The notes: a model not told the origin generated them from the sequence alone. A DNA stretch of 64,000 bases from Prosthecobacter sp. (GCA_017853885.1 JAFMIR010000011.1:1-64000), one strand, 5' to 3'; shown: positions 50,581 to 58,880, counted from the first letter of the stretch. Numbers and translations: made by a program.

Positions 50581-52088
50581 CGTATGTCACGTTCGTCATC
50601 CTTCATCCTCCTTCATCCTTGTCACACGCACACGCTGCCCTCATCCTTATTGGTCACGGTTCCACCATGAACCCTGATTCCAGTGCCCCAACGCATCTTC
50701 ATGCCGATGAAATCCGACGCAGGGGACTCTTTTGCGAAGTGGCTTGCTGTTTTTGGAAAGAAGAGCCGAATATGCGGGAGGTTTATGAAATGGTGGAGAG
50801 CGATGTTATCTACATCGTGCCCAATTTCATCAGTGAGGGCTATTTCTGCCAGCAGGTTCTACCGCGTGAGTTGCGGGTTGAGGGTCCCATTACGCATCGC
50901 GATGGCAAAACGATTCACTATTGCGATCCTGTCGGCATTCATCCCAACATGACCCGCTTGCTCCTGCAACGTGCGGATGAAGTCGCGCCCGGCGTCCCGC
51001 GTGATCAGACCAGTCTCATCATCGTTGGGCACGGCACGAATCTGAATGAGAATTCCCGCAAGGTGATTGAGGATCAAGTGTCGCTCATCAGCAATGGTGG
51101 CTATGGCTTTGCGGAGGTCGTGGATGCCTACATGGAGGAAGCACCTTTCGTGGCTGACTGGGCTAAGATGACCAGCGCGCCAAATGTCGTCGTTGTGCCA
51201 TTCTTCATCGCTGATGGGCTTCATAGCTTTCAGGACATTCCCGTGTTGCTGGGTATGCGTGAAGAGACCGGTGCGGCCCTGAGTGAACTGGGCGTCTTCC
51301 ATCAAAATCCGCACCAGCTCCAAGGCCGTTTGCTGTATTACAGTGGTGCCATCGGCACTGAGCCGCTCATGGCGGATGTCATTCTCGACCAAGTCCATGA
51401 CTTTGATGCAAAGCATGGTATTCAAAATATCGGCTCCAAGGTCAGTCCAAGACTGAATGACCAGCTTATCGCATGGCTTGAGCTTGGTCGTAATGTCATT
51501 GGCGAAATCGCCATTGCGAGGAGTGAGAAAGGTTCATTTGTGCTACGTCATGTCGCTGACCAAGCTCGCACGGATTTGATCCCTTATCATGGATCCGTGG
51601 AAGCCCGAGAGCTCGCACGCTATGACGATTCAGGCAAATTTCGTCCGTTGCACTCCGCGCCCACGCTCAAACATGGATGGGAACTGCATCTAGGCAGCCT
51701 CGATGAGCTGCGCCTTGCACTCGATTTTTTCTACCCTGCGGCTGTCGGCAGCGCCTCAAGGCTCGAAAAAAGCAGCTTGAGTGCCACGCCACTGCGTGAA
51801 TTGCTGGGCAGGCAGACTGGTATGTATCGCTTCACCAATACGATCAGTGATGATCATGCCTTCAGTATGGTGGCCAAGACTTGTGCTTCCAAAAATTGTC
51901 TTCGTCGCATCCTATGGCCACTCACACCTGAGCAGCCACTCCCAACCGATGAATCAAAAGCGCAGACCGGTGCCATTCCTTTGCTCTGCCTCGAAGCATG
52001 CCCGCATATTGTTTCTGCTGCTCGGAAGGTTGCCAAGGAGGCATTCGAAGCAAAAGAAGCAGCCCGAATCGCTTCGCAGTCGGTTTGA
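50577..52088 (+). CDS. CbiX-type sirohydrochlorin chelatase with DR2241-like Fe-S C-terminal domain
   Basis: 503 residues from ATG 50577, or 489 from TTG 50619. Two CbiX-like domains occupy residues 20-270: ALILIGHGSTMNPDS (His27) and SLIIVGHGTNLNENS, with VVVVPFFIADGLHSFQDIP. Such chelatases insert Fe or Co into sirohydrochlorin. The C-terminal half (about 275-490) resembles the DR2241 stabilising and 4Fe-4S domains of Deinococcus, with four Cys at 436, 441, 471 and 475 (TCASKNC and CLEACP). The neighbour across the divergent promoter is a siroheme decarboxylase-like protein, so iron chelation is the better guess. The start is uncertain: the ATG overlaps dciA's stop, but the heptamer tract behind it argues for TTG 50619. 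Confidence 0.87.
   Translation: MTYVTFVILHPPSSLSHAHAALILIGHGSTMNPDSSAPTHLHADEIRRRGLFCEVACCFWKEEPNMREVYEMVESDVIYIVPNFISEGYFCQQVLPRELRVEGPITHRDGKTIHYCDPVGIHPNMTRLLLQRADEVAPGVPRDQTSLIIVGHGTNLNENSRKVIEDQVSLISNGGYGFAEVVDAYMEEAPFVADWAKMTSAPNVVVVPFFIADGLHSFQDIPVLLGMREETGAALSELGVFHQNPHQLQGRLLYYSGAIGTEPLMADVILDQVHDFDAKHGIQNIGSKVSPRLNDQLIAWLELGRNVIGEIAIARSEKGSFVLRHVADQARTDLIPYHGSVEARELARYDDSGKFRPLHSAPTLKHGWELHLGSLDELRLALDFFYPAAVGSASRLEKSSLSATPLRELLGRQTGMYRFTNTISDDHAFSMVAKTCASKNCLRRILWPLTPEQPLPTDESKAQTGAIPLLCLEACPHIVSAARKVAKEAFEAKEAARIASQSV
50586..50620 (+). repeat. heptamer-period tract in the cbiX-like leader
   Basis: About five 7-base units rich in C and T (for example CCTTCAT, CCTCCTT, CATCCTT) run from 50586 to 50620. 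The tract lies inside the frame if translation starts at the ATG 50577, but directly before a TTG at 50619 in the same frame. Confidence 0.5.
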
Positions 52089-52112
52089 TGTTCCAAACAA
52101 GTTCAAGACGGA

Positions 52113-53402
52113 TCAGACGGTCAGCGGCCCTATTGCAGGCTCGGCGAGCAGTTTTTGCACCTCTTCGACGAGACGCGCGGCAGGCACAGAAGCTTGCGAG
52201 CGGGCAACGAGGTTTTTCACGATGACCTCGGGATATTCGGCGCCGAAGACAACAGCAAAACGGGCTTTGCGGTCTTCGGCCGCCTGAAATTGCTTGCCCA
52301 CTTTTTGAGCGGCGAAAGGGTAGTCGATGAGCACGCCGACGGCACGAAGCTGCTGAATCGCTGCGAGGGCGTGCGCACGCTGGGCTTCATCGGCAATGAC
52401 AACAAAAGCGTCGATGCTGCTGGCGGCGAGGAGGGCGCTGGTGAGCTTCATCTGTGCGCCGGGCGTACGCTTGAGCAGGATGCCGAGCACAACATCGCCC
52501 ATGGCAAAGCCTGCGGCGGGCATATCCACGTTTCCATCGCTGATGAGGGCGCAGAGCTTATCGTAGGTGCCGCCACCGGCGAGGGCGCGGAGGCCGTGTT
52601 TCAAATCGAAGACCTCGAAGACGACGCCGGTGTAGTAGGCAAGGCCACGCACGATGGTGGCGTCGATTCGCACGTATTGCCAAAGGCCGCGGGCGGTGAG
52701 GTTGGCCTTCAATTCGGCGAAGGCGGGGTGGTTTTCATCCGTGGAGGCCATGAAGGCTCTCACCTCAGCGGTGGTGAGGCCGATCTCGCCGAGTTTTTTC
52801 TCGGTCTCGTCCGGCTTCGCACGCTCGATCTTGTCGATGATGCTGAGGAAGGCGGTGGCGTGCTCTGCAGCAATGTTTTTCTCGGCGAGAAAGCCGTTCC
52901 AGATCTCGCGATTGCTGAGACGGATGATGAAGTCGTCGGCGCTCACGCCGAACTCGCGCATGGTGTCGATGGCCAGCGAGATGAGCTCCGCGGCGGTGGC
53001 GGGGCCGCTGTCGCCGAGGATGTCAGCATTGAACTGGATGAACTCGCGGCCACGGCCCTCCTGTGGCTCCTCATAGCGGAAGCAGGGGCCGATTTGGAAC
53101 CACTTGATGGGCTTCTTGAAGTCACGCTGGCGTGCAGTGGCCATGCGGGCGAGCGACGGCGTCACCTCCGGGCGCAGCGTGATTTCGCGGTCGGCCTTGT
53201 CGCGGAAGCAGAAGAGCTGCGCGGTGATTTCGTTGCCGCTTTTTTTGCGAAACAAGTCGGTGCTCTCCACGATGGGCGCCTCATACTCGACGAAGCCATA
53301 ACGACGCGCGACGGCGCGCCAGGTGTCGGCGATGTAATTGCGCGTCGCGCATTCTTCGGGGAAGAAGTCGCGGAAGCCTTTGACGGTGCGGAAGGTGGAC
53401 AT
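52113..53402 (-). CDS. hisS: histidyl-tRNA synthetase
   Basis: 429 residues, class II synthetase charging tRNA-His. Motif 1 region KGFRDFFPEECATRNYI, the PEVTPSLARM block, motif 2 FQIGPCFRYEEPQEGRGRE, the histidine-specific RGLAYYTGVVFEVFD and motif 3 GFAMGDVVLGILL are all present. The C-terminal anticodon domain runs from about 335 (DAFVVIADEAQRAHALAAI). The ATG at 53402 follows GCGCCTC; upstream lies a divergent region shared with recF that contains heptamer arrays on both strands. Confidence 0.97.
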   Translation of the reverse strand: MSTFRTVKGFRDFFPEECATRNYIADTWRAVARRYGFVEYEAPIVESTDLFRKKSGNEITAQLFCFRDKADREITLRPEVTPSLARMATARQRDFKKPIKWFQIGPCFRYEEPQEGRGREFIQFNADILGDSGPATAAELISLAIDTMREFGVSADDFIIRLSNREIWNGFLAEKNIAAEHATAFLSIIDKIERAKPDETEKKLGEIGLTTAEVRAFMASTDENHPAFAELKANLTARGLWQYVRIDATIVRGLAYYTGVVFEVFDLKHGLRALAGGGTYDKLCALISDGNVDMPAAGFAMGDVVLGILLKRTPGAQMKLTSALLAASSIDAFVVIADEAQRAHALAAIQQLRAVGVLIDYPFAAQKVGKQFQAAEDRKARFAVVFGAEYPEVIVKNLVARSQASVPAARLVEEVQKLLAEPAIGPLTV

Positions 53403-53433
53403 GAGGCGCGATTCATCCGTGCGCAGGCCTTCA

Positions 53434-53475
53434 AATCAAGCAAAGAGCGAAGGGTGGAGAGCAAAGAACTCAGAA
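53434..53475 (-). repeat. heptamer array in the hisS leader
   Basis: Read on the hisS strand from 53475 to 53434, six 7-base units share CT near their start and mostly end in G (TTCTTTG, CTCTTTG, CCCTTCG). It ends about 31 bases before the hisS ATG. It is partly complementary to the recF array on the other strand. Confidence 0.6.
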
Positions 53476-53530
53476 AATGCCTGTGCAGGGTTGCGGCTCT
53501 CCGCTCTCTGCCCTTAGCTCTTTGCTTGAT
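53435..53530. repeat. inverted repeat spanning the hisS-recF divergent region
   Basis: The 14-base arm at 53435-53448 (ATCAAGCAAAGAGC) is perfectly complementary to 53517-53530, whose last two bases are the first two of the recF ATG. The stem continues with AAGGG (53450-53454) against CCCTT (53511-53515), separated by a single G and A bulge. The arms arise from similar heptamer arrays facing opposite genes. Confidence 0.75.
53496..53530 (+). repeat. heptamer array ending on the recF start codon
   Basis: Four units of consensus GCYCTNN (GCTCTCC, GCTCTCT, GCCCTTA, GCTCTTT; 53496-53523) and a partial fifth (GCTTGAT) that runs into the ATG at 53529. No Shine-Dalgarno is present. Confidence 0.7.
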
Positions 53531-54593
53531 GCTGTCCGACCTGTTTGTGCGTGATTTCCGCTGCTTCGCCGAGGCGAAGGTGGAACTGCATCCGGATGTG
53601 ACGCTGCTGGTGGGGCGCAATGCGCAGGGAAAGACCTCGCTGATCGAGGCGGCCTGCGTGCTGATGCGACTGCAATCGCCGCGGACGACGAACCGGAGCG
53701 AGCTGGTTCGCTTTAAGGCTTCGACGTGCCTTGTGGAGGCAGTGTGGAATGGCAAAGAATTGCGCTATACCCAAAACGCCACCTCGCGACGCCTCGCGCT
53801 GGATGGCGTGACTTGCGGCAAATCAGCCGATTATCTTGCCGCGACCGGTTTGGTGGTGTGGATGGATCACCGGGACATGAATCTGCTACGCGGTGGCGCG
53901 GAGCATCGGCGTCGTTTTTTGGACTTTGCGGCCAGCCAGATGTTTCCGGATTACCTGCACGCCCTGCGCGGGTACGAGCGGGCGTTGCGAGGTCGGAACT
54001 ATGTTTTGAAGCGTGATGCGGTGATCGCGTGGAAGCAAGCGGATGCATTTGCTCGAGTGATGGACGGCTTCGCGGCGATTTTATGGCAACGACGTGCGGA
54101 ACTATGTGAGACGCTGAATCCACAGGCGTCCGCCGCGCACGCGCATTTGAGCGAGGACGCCGAAAAAACGCGTATCGCTTTCACGAGCACTTGGGAAGCC
54201 GGGAGCCTATTTGAAGCGCTGGCAGCCATGCGCGAGGAGGAGTCCAAAACCCGCTCCACGACCTTTGGTCCACATCGTGACGACATCGCGATGTTTTTGA
54301 ATGAGCGTGACGCGACCCGTTTCGCGAGTGAGGGGCAGCAGCGGTCGTTCGCACTCTCCATGAAGCTCGCCCAGGCCCACGTGCTCGAAAAAGCCCGTGG
54401 CGAGGCACCGCTGATGCTCATCGACGATGTTTTCGGCGAGCTAGATGCTCATCGCCGCCGTGCGCTGCTGAGTTTGCTCCCGAACGGCACGCAAAAGATC
54501 ATCACCACGACGAACCTCGACTGGGCAGCCAAGGAGGCGCTGAGTGGGATCGTGCATCAGGTGGATGGCGGCCGGGCTTGCCAGATGGCGTGA
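53529..54593 (+). CDS. recF: DNA replication and repair protein RecF
   Basis: 354 residues. RecF is an SMC-like ATPase that loads RecA at single-strand gaps. Walker A is GRNAQGKTSL (about 31-40), the signature motif is FASEGQQRSFALSMKLAQAH, and Walker B is LMLIDDVFGELDAHRR. The N-terminal LSDLFVRDFRCFAEAKVEL and TFGPHRDDI are family marks. The upstream part of the same open frame (from 52155) is only antisense to hisS, so I start at 53529. Slightly short for the family. The gene is 45 bases before an FKBP gene. Confidence 0.95.
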   Translation: MLSDLFVRDFRCFAEAKVELHPDVTLLVGRNAQGKTSLIEAACVLMRLQSPRTTNRSELVRFKASTCLVEAVWNGKELRYTQNATSRRLALDGVTCGKSADYLAATGLVVWMDHRDMNLLRGGAEHRRRFLDFAASQMFPDYLHALRGYERALRGRNYVLKRDAVIAWKQADAFARVMDGFAAILWQRRAELCETLNPQASAAHAHLSEDAEKTRIAFTSTWEAGSLFEALAAMREEESKTRSTTFGPHRDDIAMFLNERDATRFASEGQQRSFALSMKLAQAHVLEKARGEAPLMLIDDVFGELDAHRRRALLSLLPNGTQKIITTTNLDWAAKEALSGIVHQVDGGRACQMA

Positions 54594-54638
54594 GGCGGCT
54601 AGTCTCGCACCCCTTAACAACTCTAAACATATCCCATC

Positions 54639-55034
54639 ATGTCCGACATCGCACTCGCCAAAGGTGAAAAATTCCTCGAAGACAACGCCAAGAAGGAAGG
54701 CGTGAAAGTCACGGCTTCCGGTCTTCAATACAAAGTGATCACCGAAGGCACCGGTAAGAGCCCCAAGGCCACGGACACTGTGGAAGTGCATTACGAAGGC
54801 ACGCTGATTGACGGCAAGGTTTTTGACAGCAGCTACAAGCGCGGTGAAACCATCGAGTTCCCACTAAACCATGTCATTGCGGGCTGGACGGAAGGCGTGC
54901 AGCTCATGAAGGAAGGTGCCAAGTTTCGCTTCTACATCCCTAGCCGCCTTGCGTACGGTCCCCGTGGAGCGGGTCGCGATATCGGTCCAAATGAAGCGCT
55001 CATTTTTGATGTGGAGCTCTTCAAGGTGAAGTGA
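54639..55034 (+). CDS. FKBP-type peptidyl-prolyl isomerase
   Basis: 131 residues with no signal peptide. A short helical N terminus (KGEKFLEDNAKKEGVKVTAS) precedes a full FKBP domain: GLQYKVITEGTGKSPKATDTV, VEVHYEGTLIDGKVFDSSY, VIAGWTEGVQLMKEGAKFRF and YIPSRLAYGPRGAG. This is the FklB/Mip-like form; it assists folding by turning Xaa-Pro bonds. Start has ATATCCCATC before the ATG. It may be co-transcribed with recF. Confidence 0.94.
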   Translation: MSDIALAKGEKFLEDNAKKEGVKVTASGLQYKVITEGTGKSPKATDTVEVHYEGTLIDGKVFDSSYKRGETIEFPLNHVIAGWTEGVQLMKEGAKFRFYIPSRLAYGPRGAGRDIGPNEALIFDVELFKVK

Positions 55035-55237
55035 TGTGCCTTGTGCGGTCGCTTCAGACCGCCATATGGGTTCTTTTGTTCCTCTTGCTTTCGGTTGAGT
55101 GTCCGTTGGAACAGCCGAATGCCGCTTTATTCATCGCCGACCATCAGGGTCTATTCCAATTTTGAATACATCATTCAAAATGATAGAACTATCTTATGCC
55201 TCTGAAAAGAGGAAGAGATTACCTGCTTTTGTGAGGC
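55035..55237. promoter_or_regulatory. intergenic stretch with hairpin and AT-rich palindrome
   Basis: A 6-bp hairpin (GCGGTC 55045-55050 with GACCGC 55057-55062) follows the FKBP stop, without a clean T-run. A perfect 9-bp inverted repeat with a 5-base loop, ATTTTGAAT at 55159-55167 and ATTCAAAAT at 55173-55181, sits in an AT-rich patch and looks like an operator. No gene is supported. The dhaK gene ends at the right edge, so any promoter here would read towards FKBP's antisense or nothing obvious. Confidence 0.4.
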
Positions 55238-56251
55238 TTATAGCTTAGTGTAGCCGATGCTCTCGCAGGGCATGTCCCAGAGCTTCTTGAGTTCAGCGTC
55301 GAGCTTCGTGATGCTAAAGCTCACGCCAGCCATTTCCTGACAGGTGACGATGTTGTCCACGATGGTCTGGTGGACCTTGAGGCCGCGCTTTTCGAGGATC
55401 GGTTTGGCGCCACGCAGCAGGATGAGCAGCTCCATCATGTGAGTGGAGCCGAGGCTGTTCACAAAGAACACAATTTCATCACCGGCATTCAGGGCCAAGT
55501 CATCCGCGAAGAGCAGATCGAGAATCTTCGCTGCCAGTTCATCGGCGGTGCACATGGGGATGAGTCCCACGCCTTTTTCACCGTGAATGCCCATGCCGAG
55601 TCCGATCACGTCGTCGGCGAGTTCAAAGGTTGGCTTACCTGTGGCGGGAATGCTGCCGGGTTTCGTGGAAACGCCAACGGTGCGAGTATTGTCGACCGCT
55701 TTCTGCGTGATGCGAACAAGTTCATCGAGAGAATTGACGGTGGCAGCAGCAGCACCGGCGATCTTGGTGATCGGTACGAGGCCTGCCACGCCACGGCGCT
55801 TGCCTTTTTCCGTTGGAGGTGCGGAACACACGTCGTCATTGATGATGACCGTTTTCACGGTGATGCCCTCCTCGGCGGCAAGTTCTGCCCCAATGTCAAA
55901 GTTCATCACATCGCCCGCGTAATTGCCGTAAAGATACAATACACCCTTGCCACGGTTCACGGCCTGCGTTGCCTCCAACACGATGTCCGGAGGAGGTGCG
56001 GCGAAGATTTCACCCACGGCTGCTCCATCGGCCATGCCTTTGCCGATGAGGCCGTGGTAGATGGGCTCATGACCCGCACCACCGCCGACCAAGAGAGCAG
56101 GAGCATCAGGGCGCAGGTCGTTCATTACAAGCGAACGGGTGCCCACACGGCGAGCTTTGCCATCATAGGCGAGCACGAGGCCTTCAAAGAGTTCGTCGGC
56201 GCACTTGAGAGGGTCGTTGATGATCTTTTTGGCTGGATTGGGGTTGCTCAT
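55238..56251 (-). CDS. dhaK: dihydroxyacetone kinase, DhaK subunit
   Basis: 337 residues. DhaK binds dihydroxyacetone covalently through a His and phosphorylates it with DhaL-bound ADP/ATP. The hemiaminal His is His223 in GMGIHGEKGVG, His61 is in GGGAGHEPIYHGLIG, and YLYGNYAGDVMNFDIG is the substrate loop. No dhaL or dhaM gene is adjacent in this window, so the partner is elsewhere or absent. The gene follows a weakly spaced ABC pair on the same strand (77 bases). Confidence 0.93.
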   Translation of the reverse strand: MSNPNPAKKIINDPLKCADELFEGLVLAYDGKARRVGTRSLVMNDLRPDAPALLVGGGAGHEPIYHGLIGKGMADGAAVGEIFAAPPPDIVLEATQAVNRGKGVLYLYGNYAGDVMNFDIGAELAAEEGITVKTVIINDDVCSAPPTEKGKRRGVAGLVPITKIAGAAAATVNSLDELVRITQKAVDNTRTVGVSTKPGSIPATGKPTFELADDVIGLGMGIHGEKGVGLIPMCTADELAAKILDLLFADDLALNAGDEIVFFVNSLGSTHMMELLILLRGAKPILEKRGLKVHQTIVDNIVTCQEMAGVSFSITKLDAELKKLWDMPCESIGYTKL

Positions 56252-56328
56252 GAGATGGCGTGGGGTGGGGAAAAGGGAGCGCCAGTTTTAGCGGTGGGCC
56301 GTTGCACTGTCAAAGCGCGAAAAGAGCC

Positions 56329-57081
56329 TCACAGTCGCTCATGCACGCTCAGATGATCGGGTGGTGGGTGTGCTGCATCCACATCGTGGACTTCGATCAC
56401 CCGACCGTCGTCCATGCTAGCGATACGGTTGGCGTGGTGGAAAATGCGGTTGTCATGGGTGACAATGAGCACGGCGCGGTCCTGACCGCGGGCGACATGC
56501 TCGAAGAGCTCCATGACAATATGACCGTTATGGGCGTCCAGAGCAGCGGTCGGTTCATCGCAGATGATCAGGCGTGGCTCATGCACGAGCGCACGGGCGA
56601 TTGCGACACGTTGCTGCTGGCCGCCCGAAAGCTGTGAGGGGCGATGATGAAAGCGTTCTGCAAGCCCGACCTTTTCGAGCACTTCTTTCGCCTTCTTCTC
56701 CGCCTTCGAGTGAGAGATGCCTTGAATAAGCAGCGGCACACTGACGTTTTCCACACAAGTGAGCGTCGGGATCAAGTGAAAGGCTTGAAAGATGAAACCG
56801 ATGTTTTTGGCGCGAAACCGTGTGGTTCCCGCTGGGCTGAGGCGGCGCAAGTCTTGTCCGAAGACCGTGAGTTGCCCCTCATCCGCGGCGAGTGTGCCGG
56901 CAATGATGCTGATCAGGGTGGTTTTGCCACAGCCGGACGGACCGACGAGCATGGTGATGTCTCCGGATCGCACGTCGAGATCGATGCCTTTGAGCACTTG
57001 GATGCGCGACTCGCCATCGCCAAAGCTTTTTTGGATGCCCCGGAGCTTGGCGGCGATTTTGAGATCGTCTGGGGTGCTCAT
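56329..57081 (-). CDS. ABC transporter ATP-binding protein, LolD/MacB type
   Basis: 250 residues. Walker [12 protein letters not shown]-loop [18 protein letters not shown], signature [15 protein letters not shown] and Walker [16 protein letters not shown] are intact, with the switch His in VTHDNRIF. The type I mechanotransmission group (LolD, MacB, FtsE, DevA) is indicated by [18 protein letters not shown] and by the FtsX-like permease gene 3 bases upstream. The pair would drive export or extraction of a lipid, lipoprotein or other envelope substrate. No periplasmic adaptor gene lies next to it. Confidence 0.93.
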   Translation of the reverse strand: MSTPDDLKIAAKLRGIQKSFGDGESRIQVLKGIDLDVRSGDITMLVGPSGCGKTTLISIIAGTLAADEGQLTVFGQDLRRLSPAGTTRFRAKNIGFIFQAFHLIPTLTCVENVSVPLLIQGISHSKAEKKAKEVLEKVGLAERFHHRPSQLSGGQQQRVAIARALVHEPRLIICDEPTAALDAHNGHIVMELFEHVARGQDRAVLIVTHDNRIFHHANRIASMDDGRVIEVHDVDAAHPPPDHLSVHERL

Positions 57082-57084
57082 GGA

Positions 57085-58275
57085 TTAGCTGCGGAAGACC
57101 ATGGCGGGTTCAAGACGGCTCACGCGCCAGATGCCCATTAGCGCGGCGAGAGTGCAGATGCCGAGAATGACAGCGAGCACGGCGAAAGGCACAAACTCTG
57201 GCATGTAAAAAGGTGGCTGCTCATTCTTTAATGCAGCGAAGGCGAAGCCCGCGGTGCCGAGCAGGCCGATGCCATAGCCGATGATGCCCACGGTGAAGGC
57301 TTGGGTGATCAACATCAAGCAGAGGGTGCTGTTTGAGGTGCCCATGGCTTTCAAGGCACCGAGGTGTCGCATGTTTTCGAGCACGAACGAGTAGAAGGTC
57401 TGGCAACTCACGGCGATGCCAACCATGAGACCCACGATGACAGTGATACCGAAAGAGATGGGGATCCCGGTGTTTTTGATATACCACCACACGGTGGAGA
57501 CATTGAAGTTTGTCGTGGGCTGGCCACGCATTTGGCCGAGAAACTCCTCGAACGAGGCTTCCCGATTGACGAAGGCCTTGAGCCCGGTTTCGCGGCGAAT
57601 GTCAGCAATCGCCTGATCGAGGCTCACTCCCTCGCGTGGAGCGCAAATCACTGCTTGAAGCATTTTCCGCTGCGCAGGCACATATTGCAGCGCCCGTTCG
57701 TAGGTCGTCCACACGTAAGGGCCGCCGGTGAAGGAGGTGACGGCATCGGCGATGCCGACGACACGGGCTTCTTGGTCGTTGATCTCAAAAACGTCATTGA
57801 GTCCCACCTTCTCGCCACGTTTGGAAGCGAGGCGCTGCACCCCGAGATCGTCGATGATGACGGAGTGGGGTAGGCGAAGCTTCATGAGGTCGCCTCCAAG
57901 CATTTTGGCAGGTGCTCCGGCGAGCGTGTTGGCGTCGATACCGATGAGTTGAATGACTTTGAAGCTGCCGCTTTCGAGGCGCACGCGCTGGATGCCGCTG
58001 TATAGAGGGGAGGCCCAGGCCACGCTGCTGACGCTGCGCACGCGGGCCACATCCGTGTCGAGCAGTGGATTGGTTTCGTTCACCTGCTCCACGCGATCCT
58101 CGACGACCCAGATCGGTGCGGGTACGTTTTTGAGTGTCGATTTGGTCCAACTCATGAGGCCACAAAACACAGCGGTTTGCTGTGCCATGAGAAAGGTGGC
58201 CACCGCCAAGCCTGCCACGAGCATGAGGTACTTCGCGGAGTCGCCAAACAGCATTTTGAGGGCAAGACGGAGCAT
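57085..58275 (-). CDS. FtsX-like ABC transporter permease
   Basis: 396 residues from ATG 58275 (MLRLALKMLFGDSAKYLMLV); the ATG at 58338 is possible. One N-terminal membrane segment, a large periplasmic domain (about 45-270, with LIGIDANTLAGAPAKMLGGD), then three membrane segments: GIPISFGITVIVGLMVGIAV, ITQAFTVGIIGYGIGLLG and FVPFAVLAVILGICTLAALM. The closing WRVSRLEPAMVFRS is the typical FtsX/MacB-type end. This DevC/LolC-like layout acts with the ATPase encoded 3 bases downstream. Confidence 0.92.
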   Translation of the reverse strand: MLRLALKMLFGDSAKYLMLVAGLAVATFLMAQQTAVFCGLMSWTKSTLKNVPAPIWVVEDRVEQVNETNPLLDTDVARVRSVSSVAWASPLYSGIQRVRLESGSFKVIQLIGIDANTLAGAPAKMLGGDLMKLRLPHSVIIDDLGVQRLASKRGEKVGLNDVFEINDQEARVVGIADAVTSFTGGPYVWTTYERALQYVPAQRKMLQAVICAPREGVSLDQAIADIRRETGLKAFVNREASFEEFLGQMRGQPTTNFNVSTVWWYIKNTGIPISFGITVIVGLMVGIAVSCQTFYSFVLENMRHLGALKAMGTSNSTLCLMLITQAFTVGIIGYGIGLLGTAGFAFAALKNEQPPFYMPEFVPFAVLAVILGICTLAALMGIWRVSRLEPAMVFRS

Positions 58276-58465
58276 GCGGCGGAATGATACAGTTTCTCTC
58301 GCGGCGAATGGAACGTGGGTCAAAAGGAAAGGAGGCATCTACCGTTTGTCCTAGGCCCTGCGGCGATTCTTTCTGCTCAGGGTGGCATGTCAGCACTCCA
58401 AAAAGCGCTGGATTTTCTGCTTTTGGCTGCATCAAATGGCTTCATTGCGTCAGACGCTCATGCCC

Positions 58466-58834
58466 ATGGCTACCCTCATCTTCAATCCGGCGACAGAGAC
58501 ACCCACAGTGGTCGAACTAACCCAGGGAGTGACGCGCATCGGTCGCAATGAACAAAATGATGTGATCCTGCATGATTCATCGGTTTCTTCCTTCCATGCG
58601 GAGCTGACCCTCCTCAATGACGGCAGCCTGTCTTTGAAGGATCTGAATTCCACCCAAGGAAGTTTTGTGAACGGCAGCCGCATCGATCAGGTGGTGCTCA
58701 AAGCGGGAGACCACCTGATGTTCTCCTGCGTGGAAGCGAAGGTGGCTCCTGCTCATGAAGAGCTCGGTGAACGCTGGAAACCCAAGTTGGAAATGCTGGC
58801 ACAAGCCGTTCGCGCCGTCTCGTCGAGTCACTGA
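58466..58834 (+). CDS. FHA domain protein
   Basis: 122 residues from ATG 58466 (MATLIFNPATETPTVVEL); an ATG at 58460 adds two residues and further ones up to 58382 are possible. A single forkhead-associated domain covers residues 18-95 with GVTRIGRNEQNDVILHD, SSVSSFHAELTLLN (the Ser and His of the phosphothreonine site) and LNSTQGSFVNGSRID. It binds phosphothreonine peptides; a Ser/Thr kinase partner is not in the window. A helical tail follows. It is divergent from the FtsX-like gene. Confidence 0.88.
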   Translation: MATLIFNPATETPTVVELTQGVTRIGRNEQNDVILHDSSVSSFHAELTLLNDGSLSLKDLNSTQGSFVNGSRIDQVVLKAGDHLMFSCVEAKVAPAHEELGERWKPKLEMLAQAVRAVSSSH

Positions 58835-58880
58835 GGCCTTCTCAGAACTTTGCTGGAGAAACGATCTGCAAACTCAACAA

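Noticed and set aside
52155..53528. N-terminal 458 codons of a long frame that runs into recF
   Set aside because: Antisense to hisS; RecF homology begins exactly at the ATG 53529.
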